Source: Clusia tigrina (lineage: Eukaryota; Arthropoda; Insecta; Diptera; Clusiidae). Taken from it: DNA of 64,000 nucleotides. Below, in pieces: positions 22,919-37,400 of this stretch (positions are counted from its first letter, which is position 1; every line of letters begins with the position of its first letter). Below the pieces are notes generated by a model, which worked only from the letters and a program-made list of their open reading frames with translations, searched no databases and was not told the DNA's origin. A program made the position numbers and the translations under genes. The stretch spans positions 316,644,289 through 316,708,288 of the forward strand of contig OV050030.1 of the NCBI GenBank assembly GCA_920105625.2, written 5' to 3'.

Positions 22919-25900
22919 GAGCTGCATCAAGGTCGCCGGCATATTGCGAATTGAAAAGCAAGTTATGAATTTTTTAAGTATTTGGTTTAGAAAAATTGCT
23001 TTTGAAGTACAAAACTTGTATGATACATTGTAAATTAAAAGTACGAAAACTTTTGGTATGCAATGTATTCTTTGCTGTATTTTACATATTATTGTAACAG
23101 TAAATCTTTTGCTAATTTTACATATTATAGTAACAGTAAAAGACATTTTTTTTAAAGAAGCTAAGAATAAGAAGACTTGAAATTGAGCAAACAATAAAGT
23201 CGGTCGCAACCACCTAAATTCAAAAAAGTTTAAAGAGTTTTCTTTCTAAATAATTTGTAGTGTGATAGCTTGTTATTTTTTTTATATTTAGGGAACGCAA
23301 AAACGTTTGCGTCCTAATACTAAGCATGTTTTTTGCAGAGCACAACGTAGCTTACAAATAGTAGACCACCTCACACCGCTTTTAAAAGTAATTATTTCAG
23401 ATAAAGGAATCCCAACGTGGTCGTAGAAATGCACCAATATAATACAAAACAGGAGAAAGAACATTTAATGACAATTTAATTTAGTAACGAAAAAAGCGTA
23501 TGCGGAGTTCATTAACGAGAATTTGCGGCTAGGAAATATGGAAAAAGTAGACACATTGGATGTCGACAAGCTGAAGTATTTTTCGCTGCACCAACATGTG
23601 CTTCGCCAGGAGTTGCAGTTGTAAAATTAGCAGCGACTTATGTCTGAACGACGTGATGATGAAGGGGACTGTAGTGCAAGATGACTTACTGTCCATCATG
23701 CTGTGCTTTCGATGTTACGATGTTGCGTTAACTGCCGACCTGACGAAAATGGATCGTCAGGCAGGGTGGCTTATGGAAGAAGACACCAACTATCAAGCGA
23801 TTTTGTGGAGACGATCTAGTGAGGAGAAAATGGAGGCGTGCCGGCTGCTAATGATCACATATTGAACTGAATCAGCTACACACGCTGCTTAAAACAGTTG
23901 GGCGAAGATAATGCTAACATGTTTTCATTGGCATCGCAGAAATTGCAGTCCGAATTTTATATGGATGATTTCATTAGTGGAGCTGATACCGAAGAAGAGT
24001 TATTTGAAATCTACGCGGACGTGTCAACCTTCACAAACTCCCCAAATTTTACGCTACGCAAGTTGCATTCAAACAATAACAGTTTCCTGCGGCAGGTGCC
24101 AGAAGCCGAAAAAAAGAAGCTGCGTGTTAACGATACCGAAATCATCAAAACGCTTGGCATTATTTGTTAGTCAGCATCGGACTTGTTCAGGTATGTTTGG
24201 CCAAATATATTGTTGTATTGTCGGAAATGTCGACTTTGTTTGATTCCCTTGGACTACTGAATCCGGTCATAGTAAAGGCGAAGATTTGCCTGCAAGACCT
24301 GTGGATTCAAAATGTAGCTTGGGATGAGTCATTACCCATGCAGCACCACAGACAATGGGCTGAGTTTCGTAACAAGTTGAAAGCGATGCAAGAGGTCAAG
24401 GTTACGAGTCATATTTTAAGCGCAAAAAACTTCGCAAGAAAAGAAATGCACGGGTTCGCTGATGCTTCATAGCGGGCCTACGGCTGCTGCCTCTACTCGC
24501 GCTCAATCGACGATGAAAATGAGGTCTTTCGTGCAATTGTGGAGTGCAAAATCAAGAGTTACACCCCTCAAAACAAAATCATTGCCCAGATTGGAGCTCA
24601 TGTCAACTAACCTGCTGTCTATATTGGTGGAAAAGACACAAGCGAATTTTCTCCATTCAACTTGATGCGCTGTATCTGTGGAGCGACTCGGAGATAGTGC
24701 TCGAGTGGCTGAGGGCGCATCCATCGAATTGTACTCTTTAGTTTCCAACAGGGTGGCCAAGATCCAGGAGGCAACTAAATTAACAATTTGGGGACATGTT
24801 TCTTCTCGACGAAATCCCCCATATATCATATCCAGAAGTGTGTATGTTGACGAATTACTAAACTCTTTCTGGTTCTCAGGTCCACCATTCTTAAGGAACT
24901 CCTGTGACCAGTGGCCATCCAATAAGGTATGCAAAAAGCCAGCTGAAGTCATTGAAAACGGCGGATTACTGCGGAGCAAGATAACCCTTTTTCGGTTGGT
25001 TAATGCTAGACGAAGCGTTAATTCGTATTGTATATTATTGCAGCACCACTACTTCGGCAGAGAGTACAGAGAGCTACAAAGAAAGGGCGAAGTGCACTCA
25101 TCAAGCGAGGTGACGGGCAGTGAGTGTTTGCATCCAAAGCTGCCATTATGGTATGTATCGCCAGAGAGATCGCTTATCGCTATTAGCTGCGTCTACCAGT
25201 TGACATCTACATAAAGTATAAATGTGTGGAGATATTCTAACGAACCCATCAATTTTGAACAGACATTTACCTTATGTTATTGCGAAGGCTGTAAGATAAC
25301 CCAGCCGATAGATGTGGCGAACTTTCGTTTGCCGAAATGTTTCCTATAATTTTGAGGCGTGAACGCTGAGCAGGGAAAAATAAATGTCTATTGCTGAGGT
25401 CTCTGTTCAAAATTATTATAGAAATCAGCGCTTCTTATATATTAAAATCTTACTCTAATTTTGTATACCAGAACATAATTATTTGTGTTCAATACTTATC
25501 CTAAATCATATGCGAAATATGAAAACAATTGCCGCACACATGCATTGGTCTGCAATTGCGTGTGGTCGGCATATTTTTGGGTTCAATGCATTTCTGGCCT
25601 TCGCACCAAATGCCCGCTATACATAGCGTCAGTTGATCCACCGCTTTGGCTTGTGCCGTGTTGGCTTTGTTGTAAACTGCTTGCATGTGCGGTACGCTTG
25701 ACGTGAGGGAGTGTAGGTTGAAATGCATTGTAGTATTTTGGGTACACTACACCATGGCGTCGATATTCTGTGAGCAGGATGCCGTTTACAGAATGCAAGC
25801 TTGCCGTATGTTGAAAAATAAACTGTTTTGCTACCTGTCGACAGTAATTTCGTTCGTTGCTATGTACGATATTTGCATGAGAAACATATGCAATGTGGGC

Positions 25901-26924
25901 ACGTAAGCTTTTATGACTTGCATGAGAAACATATGCAATGTGGGCACGTAAGCTTTTATGACGATTCTGTGACAGTGATTGTGGATCGTACATGTAAGAA
26001 AAGTGGCACGATCGGTGACGACGAATTGCTTGCGGTGTTTTCCATGCCGCCCCCATGTCAAGCAACAAATTATGGGAAACCTGCCCATTGAACGAGTAAA
26101 TGTGGCCAGGCCATTCACAACGAGTGGTGTAGACTTCTGTGGCTCTCTTATGACTACGTACAAGCTGAGGGGAGAACACTTCACTAAAAGCTACATTGCA
26201 GTATTCATATGTTTCGCAACTAGGGCTGTTTATATGGAGGTGGTCTCTGACTTGTCAGCCAAGGGGTTTATCGCAGCACTCAAGCGGTTTTTCGCAAGCC
26301 GAGGCTTGTGCACAGTTTTTCTGCGACAACGGCACAAATTTTGTAGGTGCTCGCCGTGAGCTGAAAGAGTTCATGGAAGCCTTTCACGAGTAGCAGTTAC
26401 AAGGCGAAATATCGCAGTTTTGTGTCATCAGCAACATTGACTTTCGCCACATACCGGCGCGCTCCCACACTTTGGGGGACTGTGGGAGGCGGGGGTAAAA
26501 TCTGCCAAATACCATTTGACTCGCATTTTAGGCGAGGCGTTTCTGACGCTTGAGAAACTGTTCCCTGAGGTTACAGAAATCGAGACAATACTAAACTCAC
26601 GCCCAAGCAGTAATAACACCAGCCCATTTCCTGACAGGTGGGCCTCTTCGCAAACGAAAATATTTCGCTTTTGAACCGCTGGATGTGACTGACATTCACA
26701 AAACAACACTTTTGGTGGAAAGGTGCAACGTACCAGAAGGCGACTTAGTGTTGGTGTCAGAGGGCAACCTGCCGCCTAAATTGTGGCTACTCGAAATAGT
26801 GACGAAAACCACAGCACGTCAGGTGCGCGTGATCGACATAGAGACCAGAAATGAGTACATTCGGCGTGCGATATACAAGGTTGCATCGATACCAATGCCC
26901 GGATAAAGACGGTTGATCTGTCGG
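22919..26924 (+). repeat. Monomer 5 (4006 bp)
   Basis: Near full-length left-subfamily copy. YMDD at 23958 and second integrase Asp at 26325. A private stop (TAG, 26391-26393) falls in the integrase frame after the second Asp. Confidence 0.94.
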
Positions 26925-29900
26925 GAGCTGCATCAAGGTCGCCGGCATATTGCGAATTGAAAAGCAAGTTATGAATTTTTTAAGTATTTGGTTTAGAAAA
27001 ATTGCTTTTGAAGTACAAAACTTGTATGATACATTGTAAATTAAAAGTACGAAAACTTTTGGTATGCAATGTATTCTTTGCTGCATTTTACATATTATTG
27101 TAACAGTAAATCTTTTGCTAATTTTACATATTATAGTAACAGTAAAAGAAATTTTTATTAAAAAAGCTAAGAATAAGAAGACTTGAAATTGAGAAAACAA
27201 TAAAGTCGGTCGCAACCACCTAAATTCAAAAAAGTTTAAAGAGTTTTCTTTCTTAATAATTTGTAGTGTGATAGCTTATTATTTTTTGTATATTTAGGGA
27301 ACGCAAAAACGTTTGCGTCCTAATACTAAGCATGTTTTTTGCAGAGCACAACGTAGCTTACAAATAGTAGACCACCTCATACCGCTTTTAAAAGTAATTA
27401 TTTCAGATAAAGGAATCCCAACGTGGTCGTAGAAATGCACCAATATAATACAAAACAGGAGAAAGAACATTTAATGACAATTTAATTTAGTAACGAAAAA
27501 AGCGTATGCGGAGTTCATTAACGAGAATTTGCGGCTAGGACATATGGAAAAAGTAGACACATTGGATGTCGACAAGCTGAAGTGTTTTTCGCTGCACCAA
27601 CATGTGCTTCGTCTGGAGTTGCAGTTGTAAAATTAGCAGCGACTTATGTCTGAACGACGTGATGATGAAGGGGACTGTAGTGCAAGATGACTTACTGTAC
27701 ATCATGCTGTGCTTTCGATGTTACGTTAACTGCCGACCTGACGAAAATGGATCGTCAGGCAGGGTGGCTTATGGAAGAAGACACCAACTATCAGGCGATT
27801 TTGTGGAGACGATCTAGTGAGGAGAAAATGGAGGCGTGCCGGCTGCTAATGATCACATATTGAACTGAAGCAGCTACACACGCTGCTTAAAACAGTTGGG
27901 CGAAGATAATGCTAACATGTTTTCATTGGCATCGCAGAAAATGCAGTCCGAATTTTATATGGATGATTTCATTAGTGGAGCTGATACCGAAGAAGAGTTA
28001 TTTGAAATCTACGCGGACGTGTCAACCTTCACAAACTCCCCAAATTTTACGCTACGCAAGTTGCATTCAAACAATAACAGTTTCCTGCGGCAGGTGCCAG
28101 AAGCCGAAAAAAAAGAAGCTGCGTGCTAACGATACCGAAATCATCAAAACGCTTGGCATTATTTGTTAGTCAGCATCGGACTTGTTCAGGTATGTTTGGC
28201 CAGATATGTTGTTGTATTGTCGGAGATGTCGACTTTGTTTGATTCCCTTGGACTACTGAATCCGGTCATAGTAAAGGCGAAGATTTGCCTGCAAGACCTG
28301 TGGATTCAAAATGTAGCTTGGGATGAGTCATTACCCATGCAGCACCACAGACAATGGGCTGAGTTTCGTAACAAGTTGAAAGCGATGCAAGAGGTCAAGG
28401 TTACGAGTCATATTTTAAGCGCAAAAAACTTCGCAAGAAAAGAAATGCACGGGTTCGCTGATGCTTCATAGCGGGCCTATGGCTGCTGCCTCTACTCGCG
28501 CTCAATCGACGATGATAATGAGGTCTTTCGTGCAATTGTGTAGTGCAAAATCAAGAGTTACACCCCTCAAAACAAAATCATTGCCCAGATTGGAGCTCAT
28601 GTCAACTAACCTGCTGTCTATATTGGTGGAAAAGACACAAGCGAATTTTCTCCATTCAACTTGATACGCTGTATCTGTGGAGCGACTCGGAGATAGTGCT
28701 CGAGTGGCTGAAGGCGCATCCATCGACTTGTACTCTTTCGTTTCCAACAGGGTGGCCAAGATCCAGGAGGCAACTAAATTAACAATTTGGGGACATGTTT
28801 CTTCTCGACGAAATCCCCCATATATCATATCCAGAAGTGTGTATGTTGACGAATTACTAAACTCTTTCTGGTTCTCAGGTCCACCATTCTTAAGGAACTC
28901 CTGTGACCAGTGGCCATCCAATAAGGTATGCAAAAAGCCAGCTGAAGTCATTGAAAACGGCGGATTACTGCGGAGCAAGATAACCCTTTTTCGGTTGGTT
29001 AATGCTAGACGAAGCGTTAATTCGTATTGTATATTATTGCAGCACCACTACTTCGGCAGAGAGTACAGAGAGCTACAAAGAAAGGGCGAAGTGCACTCAT
29101 CAAGCGAGGTGACGGGCAGTGAGTGTTTGCATCCAAAGCTGCCATTATGGTATGTATCGCCAGAGAGATCGCTTATCGCTATTAGCTGCGTCTACCAGTT
29201 GACATCTACATAAAGTATAAATGTGTGGAGATATTCTAACGAACCCATCAATTTTGAACAGACATTTACCTTATGTTATTGCGAAGGCTGTAAGATAACC
29301 CAGCCGATAGATGTGGCGAACTTTCGTTTGCCGAAATGTTTCCTATAATTTTGAGGCGTGAACGCTGAGCAGGGAAAAATAAATGTCTATTGCTGAGGTC
29401 TCTGTTCAAAATTATTATAGAAATCAGCGCTTCTTATATATTAAAATCTTACTCTAATTTTGTATACCAGAACATAATTATTTGTGTTCAATACTTATCC
29501 TAAATCATATGCGAAATATGAAAACAATTGCCGCACACATGCATTGGTCTGCAATTGAGTGTGGTCGGCATATTTTTGGGTTCAATGCATTTCTGGCCTT
29601 CGCACCAAATGCCCGCTATACATAGCGTCAGTTGATCCGCCGCTTTGGCTTGTGCCGTGTTGGCTTTGTTGTAAAGTGCTTGCATGTGCGGTACGCTGGA
29701 CGTGAGGGAGTGTAGGTTGAAATGCATTGTAGTATTTTGGGTACACTACACCATGGCGTCGATATTCTGTGAGCAGGATGCCGTTTACAGAATGCAAGCT
29801 TGCCGTATGTTGAAAAATAAACTGTTTTGCTACCTGTCGACAGTAATTTCGTTCGTTGCTATGTACGATATTTGCATGAGAAACATATGCAATGTGGGCA

Positions 29901-30921
29901 CGTAAGCTTTTATGACTTGCATGAGAAACATATGCAATGTGGGCACGTAAGCTTTTATGACGATTCTGTGACAGTGATTGTGGATCGTACATGTAAGAAA
30001 AGTGGCACGATCGGTGACGACGAATTGCTTGCGGTGTTTTCCATGCCGCCCCCATGTCAAGCAACAAATTATGGGAAACTTGCCCATTGAACGAGTAAAT
30101 GTGGCCAGGCCATTCACAACGAGTGGTGTAGACTTCTGTGGCTCTCTTATGACTACGTACAAGCTGAGGGGAGAACTTTACTAAAAGCTACATTGCAGTA
30201 TTCATATGTTTCGCAACTAGGGCTGTTTATATGGAGGTGGTCTCTGACTTGTCAGCCAAGGGGTTTATCGCAGCACTCAAGCGGTTTTTCGCAAGCCGAG
30301 GCTTGTGCACAGTTTTTCTGGGACAACGGCACAAATTTTGTAGGTGCTCGCCGTGAGCTGAAAGAGTTCATGGAAGCCTTTCACGAGCAGCAGTTACAAG
30401 GTGAAATATCGCAGTTTTTTGTCATCAGCAACATTGACTTTCGCCACATACCGGCGCGCTCCCACACTTTGGGGGACTGTGGGAGGCGGTGGTAAAATCT
30501 GCCAAATACCATTTGACTCGCATTTTAGGCGAGGCGTTTCTGACGCTTGAGAAACTGTTCCCTGTGGTTACAGAAATCGAGACAATACTAAACTCACGCC
30601 CAAGCAGTAATAACACCAGCCCATTTCCTGACAGGTGGGCCTCTTCGAAAACGAAAATATTTCGCTTTTGAACCGCTGGATGTGACTGACATTCACAAAA
30701 CAACACTTTTGGTGGAAAGGTGCAACGTACCAGAAGGCGACTTAGTGTTGGTGTCAGAGGGCAACCTGCCGCCTAAATTGTGGCTACTCGCAATAGTGAC
30801 GAAAACCACATCACGTCAGGTGCGCGTGATCGACATAGAGACCAGAAATGGGTACATTCGGCGTGCGATATACAAGGTTGCATCGATACCAATGCCCGGA
30901 TAAAGACGGTTGATCTGTCGG
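26925..30921 (+). repeat. Monomer 6 (3997 bp)
   Basis: YMDD at 27956. Second integrase Asp at 30322, preceded by Trp instead of the usual Cys (shared with monomer 7). A stop (TGTAGTGC, about 28540) also occurs in monomer 7. The RT-RNase H part is almost identical to monomer 7 at an offset of 4010 bp. Confidence 0.94.
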
Positions 30922-33900
30922 GAGCTGCATCAAGGTCGCCGGCATATTGCGAATTGAAAAGCAAGTTATGAATTTTTTAAGTATTTGGTTTAGAAAAATT
31001 GCTTTTGAAGTACAAAACTTGTATGATACATTGTAAATTAAAAGTACGAAAACTTTTGGTATGCAATGTATTCTTTGCTGTATTTTACATCTTATTGTAA
31101 CAGTAAATCTTTTGCTACTTTTACATATTATAGTAACAGTAAAATACATTTTTATTAAAAAAGCTAAGAATAAGAAGACTTGAAATTGAGAAAACAATAA
31201 AGTCGGTCGCAACCACCTAAATTCAAAAAAGTTTAAAGAGTAATAATTTCTTTCTTAATAATTTGTAGTGTGATAGCTTATTATTTTTTTTATATTTAGG
31301 GAACGCAAAAACGTTTGCGTCCTAATACTAAGCATGTTTTTTGCAGAGCACAACGTAGCTTACAAATAGTAGACCACCTCATACCGCTTTTAAAAGTAAT
31401 TATTTCAGATAAAGGAATCCCAACGTGGTCGTAGAAATGCACCAATATAATACAAAACAGGAGAAAGAACATTTAATGAAAATGTAATTTAGTAACGAAA
31501 AAAGCGTATGCGGAGTTCATTAACGAGAATTTGCGGCTAGGACAAATGAAAAAAGTAGACACATTGGATGTCGACAAGCTGAAGTGTTTTTCGCTGCACC
31601 AACATGTGCTTCGTCTGGAGTTGCAGTTGTAAAATTAGCAGCGACTTATGTCTGAACGACGTGATGATGAAGGGGACTGTAGTGCAAGATGACTTACTGT
31701 CCATCATGCTGTGCTTTCGATGTTACGATGTTGCGTTAACTCCCGACCTGACGAAAATGGATCGTCAGGCAGGGTGGCTTATGGAAGAAGACACCAACTA
31801 TCAGGCGATTTTGTGGAGACGATCTAGTGAGGAGAAAATGGAGGCGTGCCGGCTGCTAATGATCACATATTGAACTGAATCAGCTACACACGCTGCTTAA
31901 AACAGTTGGGCGAAGATAATGCTAACATGTTTTCATTGGCATCGCAGAAAATGCAGTCCGAATTTTATATGGATGATTTCATTAGTGGAGCTGATACCGA
32001 AGAAGAGTTATTTGAAATCTACGCGGACGTGTCAACCTTCACAAACTCCCCAAATTTTACGCTACGCAAGTTGCATTCAAACAATAACAGTTTCCTGCGG
32101 CAGGTGCCAGAAGCCGAAAAAAAAGAAGCTGCGTGCTAACGATACCGAAATCATCAAAACGCTTGGCATTATTTGTTAGTCAGCATCGGACTTGTTCAGG
32201 TATGTTTGGCCAGATATGTTGTTGTATTGTCGGAAATGTCGACTTTGTTTGATTCCCTTGGACTACTGAATCCGGTCATAGTAAAGGCGAAGATTTGCCT
32301 GCAAGACCTGTGGATTCAAAATGTAGCTTGGGATGAGTCATTACCCATGCAGCACCACAGACAATGGGCTGAGTTTCGTAACAAGTTGAAAGCGATGCAA
32401 GAGGTCAAGGTTACGAGTCATATTTTAAGCGCAAAAAACTTCGCAAGAAAAGAAATGCACGGGTTCGCTGATGCTTCATAGCGGGCCTATGGCTGCTGCC
32501 TCTACTCGCGCTCAATCGACGATGATAATGAGGTCTTTCGTGCAATTGTGTAGTGCAAAATCAAGAGTTACACCCCTCAAAACAAAATCATTGCCCAGAT
32601 TGGAGCTCATGTCAACTAACCTGCTGTCTATATTGGTGGAAAAGACACAAGCGAATTTTCTCCATTCAACTTGATACGCTGTATCTGTGGAGCGACTCGG
32701 AGATAGTGCTCGAGTGGCTGAGGGCGCATCCATCGACTTGTACTCTTTCGTTTCCAACAGGGTGGCCAAGATCCAGGAGGCAACTAAATTAACAATTTGG
32801 GGACATGTTTCTTCTCGACGAAATCCCCCATATATCATATCCAGAAGTGTGTATGTTGACGAATTACTAAACTCTTTCTGGTTCTCAGGTCCACCATTCT
32901 TAAGGAACTCCTGTGACCAGTGGCCATCCAATAAGGTATGCAAAAAGCCAGCTGAAGTCATTGAAAACGGCGGATTACTGCGGAGCAAGATAACCCTTTT
33001 TCGGTTGGTTAATGCTAGACGAAGCGTTAATTCGTATTGTATATTATTGCAGCACCACTACTTCGGCAGAGAGTACAGAGAGCTACAAAGAAAGGGCGAA
33101 GTGCACTCATCAAGCGAGGTGACGGGCAGTGAGTGTTTGCATCCAAAGCTGCCATTATGGTATGTATCGCCAGAGAGATCGCTTATCGCTATTAGCTGCG
33201 TCTACCAGTTGACATCTACATAAAGTATAAATGTGTGGAGATATTCTAACGAACCCATCAATTTTGAACAGACATTTACCTTATGTTATTGCGAAGGCTG
33301 TAAGATAACCCAGCCGATAGATGTGGCGAACTTTCGTTTGCCGAAATGTTTCCTATAATTTTGAGGCGTGAACGCTGAGCAGGGAAAAATAAATGTCTAT
33401 TGCTGAGGTCTCTGTTCAAAATTATTATAGAAATCAGCGCTTCTTATATATTAAAATCTTACTCTAATTTTGTATACCAGAACATAATTATTTGTGTTCA
33501 ATACTTATCCTAAATCATATGCGAAATATGAAAACAATTGCCGCACACATGCATTGGTCTGCAATTGCGTGTGGTCGGCATATTTTTGGGTTCAATGCAT
33601 TTCTGGCCTTCGCACCAAATGCCCGCTATACATAGCGTCAGTTGATCCACCGCTTTGGCTTGTGCCGTGTTGGCTTTGTTGTAAAGTGCTTGAATGTGCG
33701 GTACGCTGGACGTGAGGGAGTGTAGGTTGAAATGCATTGTAGTATTTTGGGTACACTACACCATGGCGTCGATATTCTGTGAGCAGGATGCCGTTTACAG
33801 AATGCAAGCTTGCCGTATGTTGAAAAATATACTGTTTTGCTACCTGTCGACAGTAATTTCGTTCGTTGCTATGTACGATATTTGCATGAGAAACATATGC

Positions 33901-34455
33901 AATGTGGGCACGTAAGCTTTTATGACTTGCGTTTAGGGGAGAACACTTCACTAAAAGCTACATTGCAGTATTCATATGTTTCGCAACTAGGGCTGTTCAT
34001 ATGGAGGTGGTCTCTGACTTGTCAGCCAAGGGGTTTATCGCAGCACTCAAGCGGTTTTTCGCAAGCCAAGGCTTGTGCACAGTTTTTCTGGGACAACGGC
34101 ACAAATTTTGTAGGTGCTCGCCGTGAGCTGAAAGAGTTCATGGAAGCCTTTCACGAGCAGCAGTTACAAGGCGAAATATCGCAGTTTTGTGTATTTCGCT
34201 TTTGAACCGCTGGATGTGACTGACGGCCACAAAACAACACTTTTGGCGGAAAGGTACAACGTACCAGAAGGCGACTTAGTGTTGGTGTCAGAGGGCAACC
34301 TGCCGCCTAAATTGTGGCTACTCGCAATAGTGACGAAAACCACAGCACGTCAGGTGCGCGTGATCGACATAGAGACCAGAAATGAGTACATTCGGCGTGC
34401 GATATACAAGGTTGCATCGATACCAATGCCCGGATAAAGACGGTTGATCTGTCGG
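30922..34455 (+). repeat. Monomer 7 (3534 bp), two private deletions, hybrid end
   Basis: YMDD at 31966 and second integrase Asp at 34092. One deletion joins GACTTGC to GTTTAGGGGAG (about 33929-33936) and removes the zinc finger and first integrase Asp. Another joins the block after the second Asp to TATTTCGC (about 34192) and removes the catalytic Glu. Just after it the sequence has right-subfamily variants (GACGGCC, TTGGCGG), then returns to left-type variants. This is the last copy before the subfamily switch. Confidence 0.93.
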
Positions 34456-37400
34456 GAGCTGCATCAAGGTCGCCGGCATATTGCGAATTGAAAAGCAAGT
34501 TATGAATTTTTTAAGTATTTGGTTTAGAAAAATTGCTTTTGAAGTAAAAAACTTGTATGATACATTGTAAATTAAAAGTACGAAAACTTTTGGTATGCAA
34601 TGTATTCTTTGCTGTATTTTACATATTATTGTAACAGTAAATCTTTTGCTAATTTTACATATTATAGTAACAGTAAAAGACATTTTTATTAAAAAAGCTA
34701 AGAATAAGAAGACTTGAAATTGAGAAAGCAATAAAGTCGGTCGCAACCACCTAAATACAATAAGGTTTAAAGAATTTTCTTTCTTAATAATTAGTAGTGT
34801 GATTATTATTTTTTTTTATATTTCGGGAACGCAAAAACGATTGCGTCCTAATACTAAGCATGTTTTTTGCAGAGCACAACGTAGCTTACAAATAGTAGAC
34901 CACCTCATACCGCTTTTAAAAGTAATTGTTCCAGATAAAGGAATCCCAACTTGGACGTAAAAATGCACCAACACAATAAAAAATGTCTTAACAAAACAGG
35001 AGGGTGAACACATTTAATGAAAATTTAATTTAGTAACGAAAAAGCGTATGCGGAGTTGGTTAACGAGAATTTGCGGCTAGGACATATGGAAAAAGTAGAC
35101 ACATTGGATGTCGGCAAGCTGAAGAATTTTTCGCTGCATCAACATGTGCTTCGTCCGGAGTTGCAGTTGTAAAACTAGCAATGACTTATGTCTGAACGAC
35201 GTGATGATGAAGGGGACTATCGGGCCAGATGACTGTCCATCATGCTGTGCTTTCGATGTTACGATGTTGCGTTAACTCCCGACCTGACGAAAATGGATCG
35301 TCAGGCGGGGTGGCTTATGGAAGAAGACAACAACTATCACGCGATTTTCTGGAGACGATCTAGTGAGGAGAAAATGGAGGCGTGCCGGCTGCTAATGATC
35401 ACATATGGAACTGAAGCAGCTACACACGCTGCTTGAAACAGTTGGGTGAAGATAATGCTAAGATGTTTTCATTGGCATCGCAGAAAATGCAGTCCGATTT
35501 TTATATGGATGATTTCATTAGTGGAGCTGATACCGAAGAAGAGTTATTTGAAATCTACGCGGACGTGTCAACCTTCACAAACTCCCCAAATTTTACACTA
35601 CGCAAGTGGCATTCAAACAATAACAGTTTCCTGCGGCAGGTGCCAGAAACCGAAAAAAAGCTGCGTGTTAACGATACCGAAATCATCAAAACGCTTGGCA
35701 GTATTTGTTAGTCAGCATCGGACTTGTTCAGGTATGTTTGGCCAGATATATTGTTGTATTGTCGGAAATGTCGACTTTGTTTGATTCCCTTGGACTACTG
35801 ACTCCGGTCATAGTAAAGGCGAAGATTTGCCTGCAAGACCTGAGGATTCAAAATGTAGCTTGGGATTAGTCATTACCTATGCAGCACCACAGACAATGGA
35901 CTGAGTTTCGTAACAAGTTGAAAGCGATGCAAGAGGTCAAGGTTACGAGTCATATTTTAAGCGCAAAAAACTTCGCAAGAAAAGAAATGCACGGGTTCGC
36001 TGATGCTTCATAGCGGGCCTACGGCTGCTGCCTCTAGTCGCGCTCAATCGAGGATGATAATGGGGTCTTTCGTGCAATTGTGGAGTGCAAAATCAAGAGT
36101 TACACCCCTCAAAACAAAATCATTGCCCAGATTGGAGCTCATGTCAACTAACCTGCTGTCTATATTGGTGGAAAAGACACAAGCGAATTTTCGCCATTCA
36201 ACTTGATGCGCTGTATCTGTGGAGCGACTCGGAGATAGTGCTCGAGTGGCTGAGGGCGCATCCATCGACTTGTACTGTTTCGTTTCCAACAGGGTGGGCC
36301 AAGATCCAGGAGGCAACTAAATTAACAATTTGGGGACATGTTTCTTCTCGACGAAATCCCCCATATATCATATCCAGAGGTGTGTATGTTGACGAATTAC
36401 TAAACTCTTTCTGGTTCTCAGGTCCACCATTCTTAAGGAAGTCCTGTGACCAGTGGCCAACCAATAAGGTATGCAAAAAGCCAGCTGAAGTCATTGAAAA
36501 CGGCGGATTGCTGCGGAACAAGATAACCCTTTTTCGGTTGGTTAATGCTAGACGAAGCGTTAATTCGTATTGTATATTATTGCAGCACCACTACTTCGGC
36601 AGAGAGTACAGAGAGCTACAAAGAAAGGGCGAAGTGCACTCATCAAGCGAGGTGACGGGCAGTGAGTGTTTGCATCCAAAGCTGCCATTATGGTATGTAT
36701 CGCCAGAGAGATCGCTTATCGCTATTAGCTGCGCCTACCAGTTGACATCTACATAAAGTATAAATGTATGGAGATATTCTAACGAACCCATCAATTTTGA
36801 ACAGACATTATGTTACTGCGAAGGCTGTAAGATAACCCAGCCGACAGATGTGGCGAACTTTCGTTTGCCGAAATGTTTCCTATAATTTTGAGGCGTGAAC
36901 GCTGAGCAGGGAAAAATAAATGTCTATTGCTGAGGTCTCTGTTCAAAATTATTATAGAAATCAGCGCTTCTTATATATTAAAATTTTACTCTAATTTTGT
37001 ATACCAGAACATAATTATTTGTGTTTAATACTTATCCTAAATCATATGCGAAATATGAAAACAATTGCCGCACACATGGATTGGTCTGCAATTGCGTGTG
37101 GTCGGCATATTTTTGGATTCAATGCATTTCTGGTCTTCGCACCAAATGCCCGCTATACATAGCGTCAGTTGATCCGCCGCTTTGGCTTGTGCCGTGTTGG
37201 CTGTGTTGTAAAGTGCTTGCATGTGCGGTACGCTTGACGTGAGGGAGTGTAGGTTCAAATGCATTGTAGTATTTTGGGTACACTACACCATGGCGTCGAT
37301 ATTCTGTGAGCAGGATGCCGTTTACAGACTGCAAGCTTGCCGTATGTTGAAAAATATACTGTTTTGCTACCTGTCGACAGTAATTTCGTTCGTTGCTATG

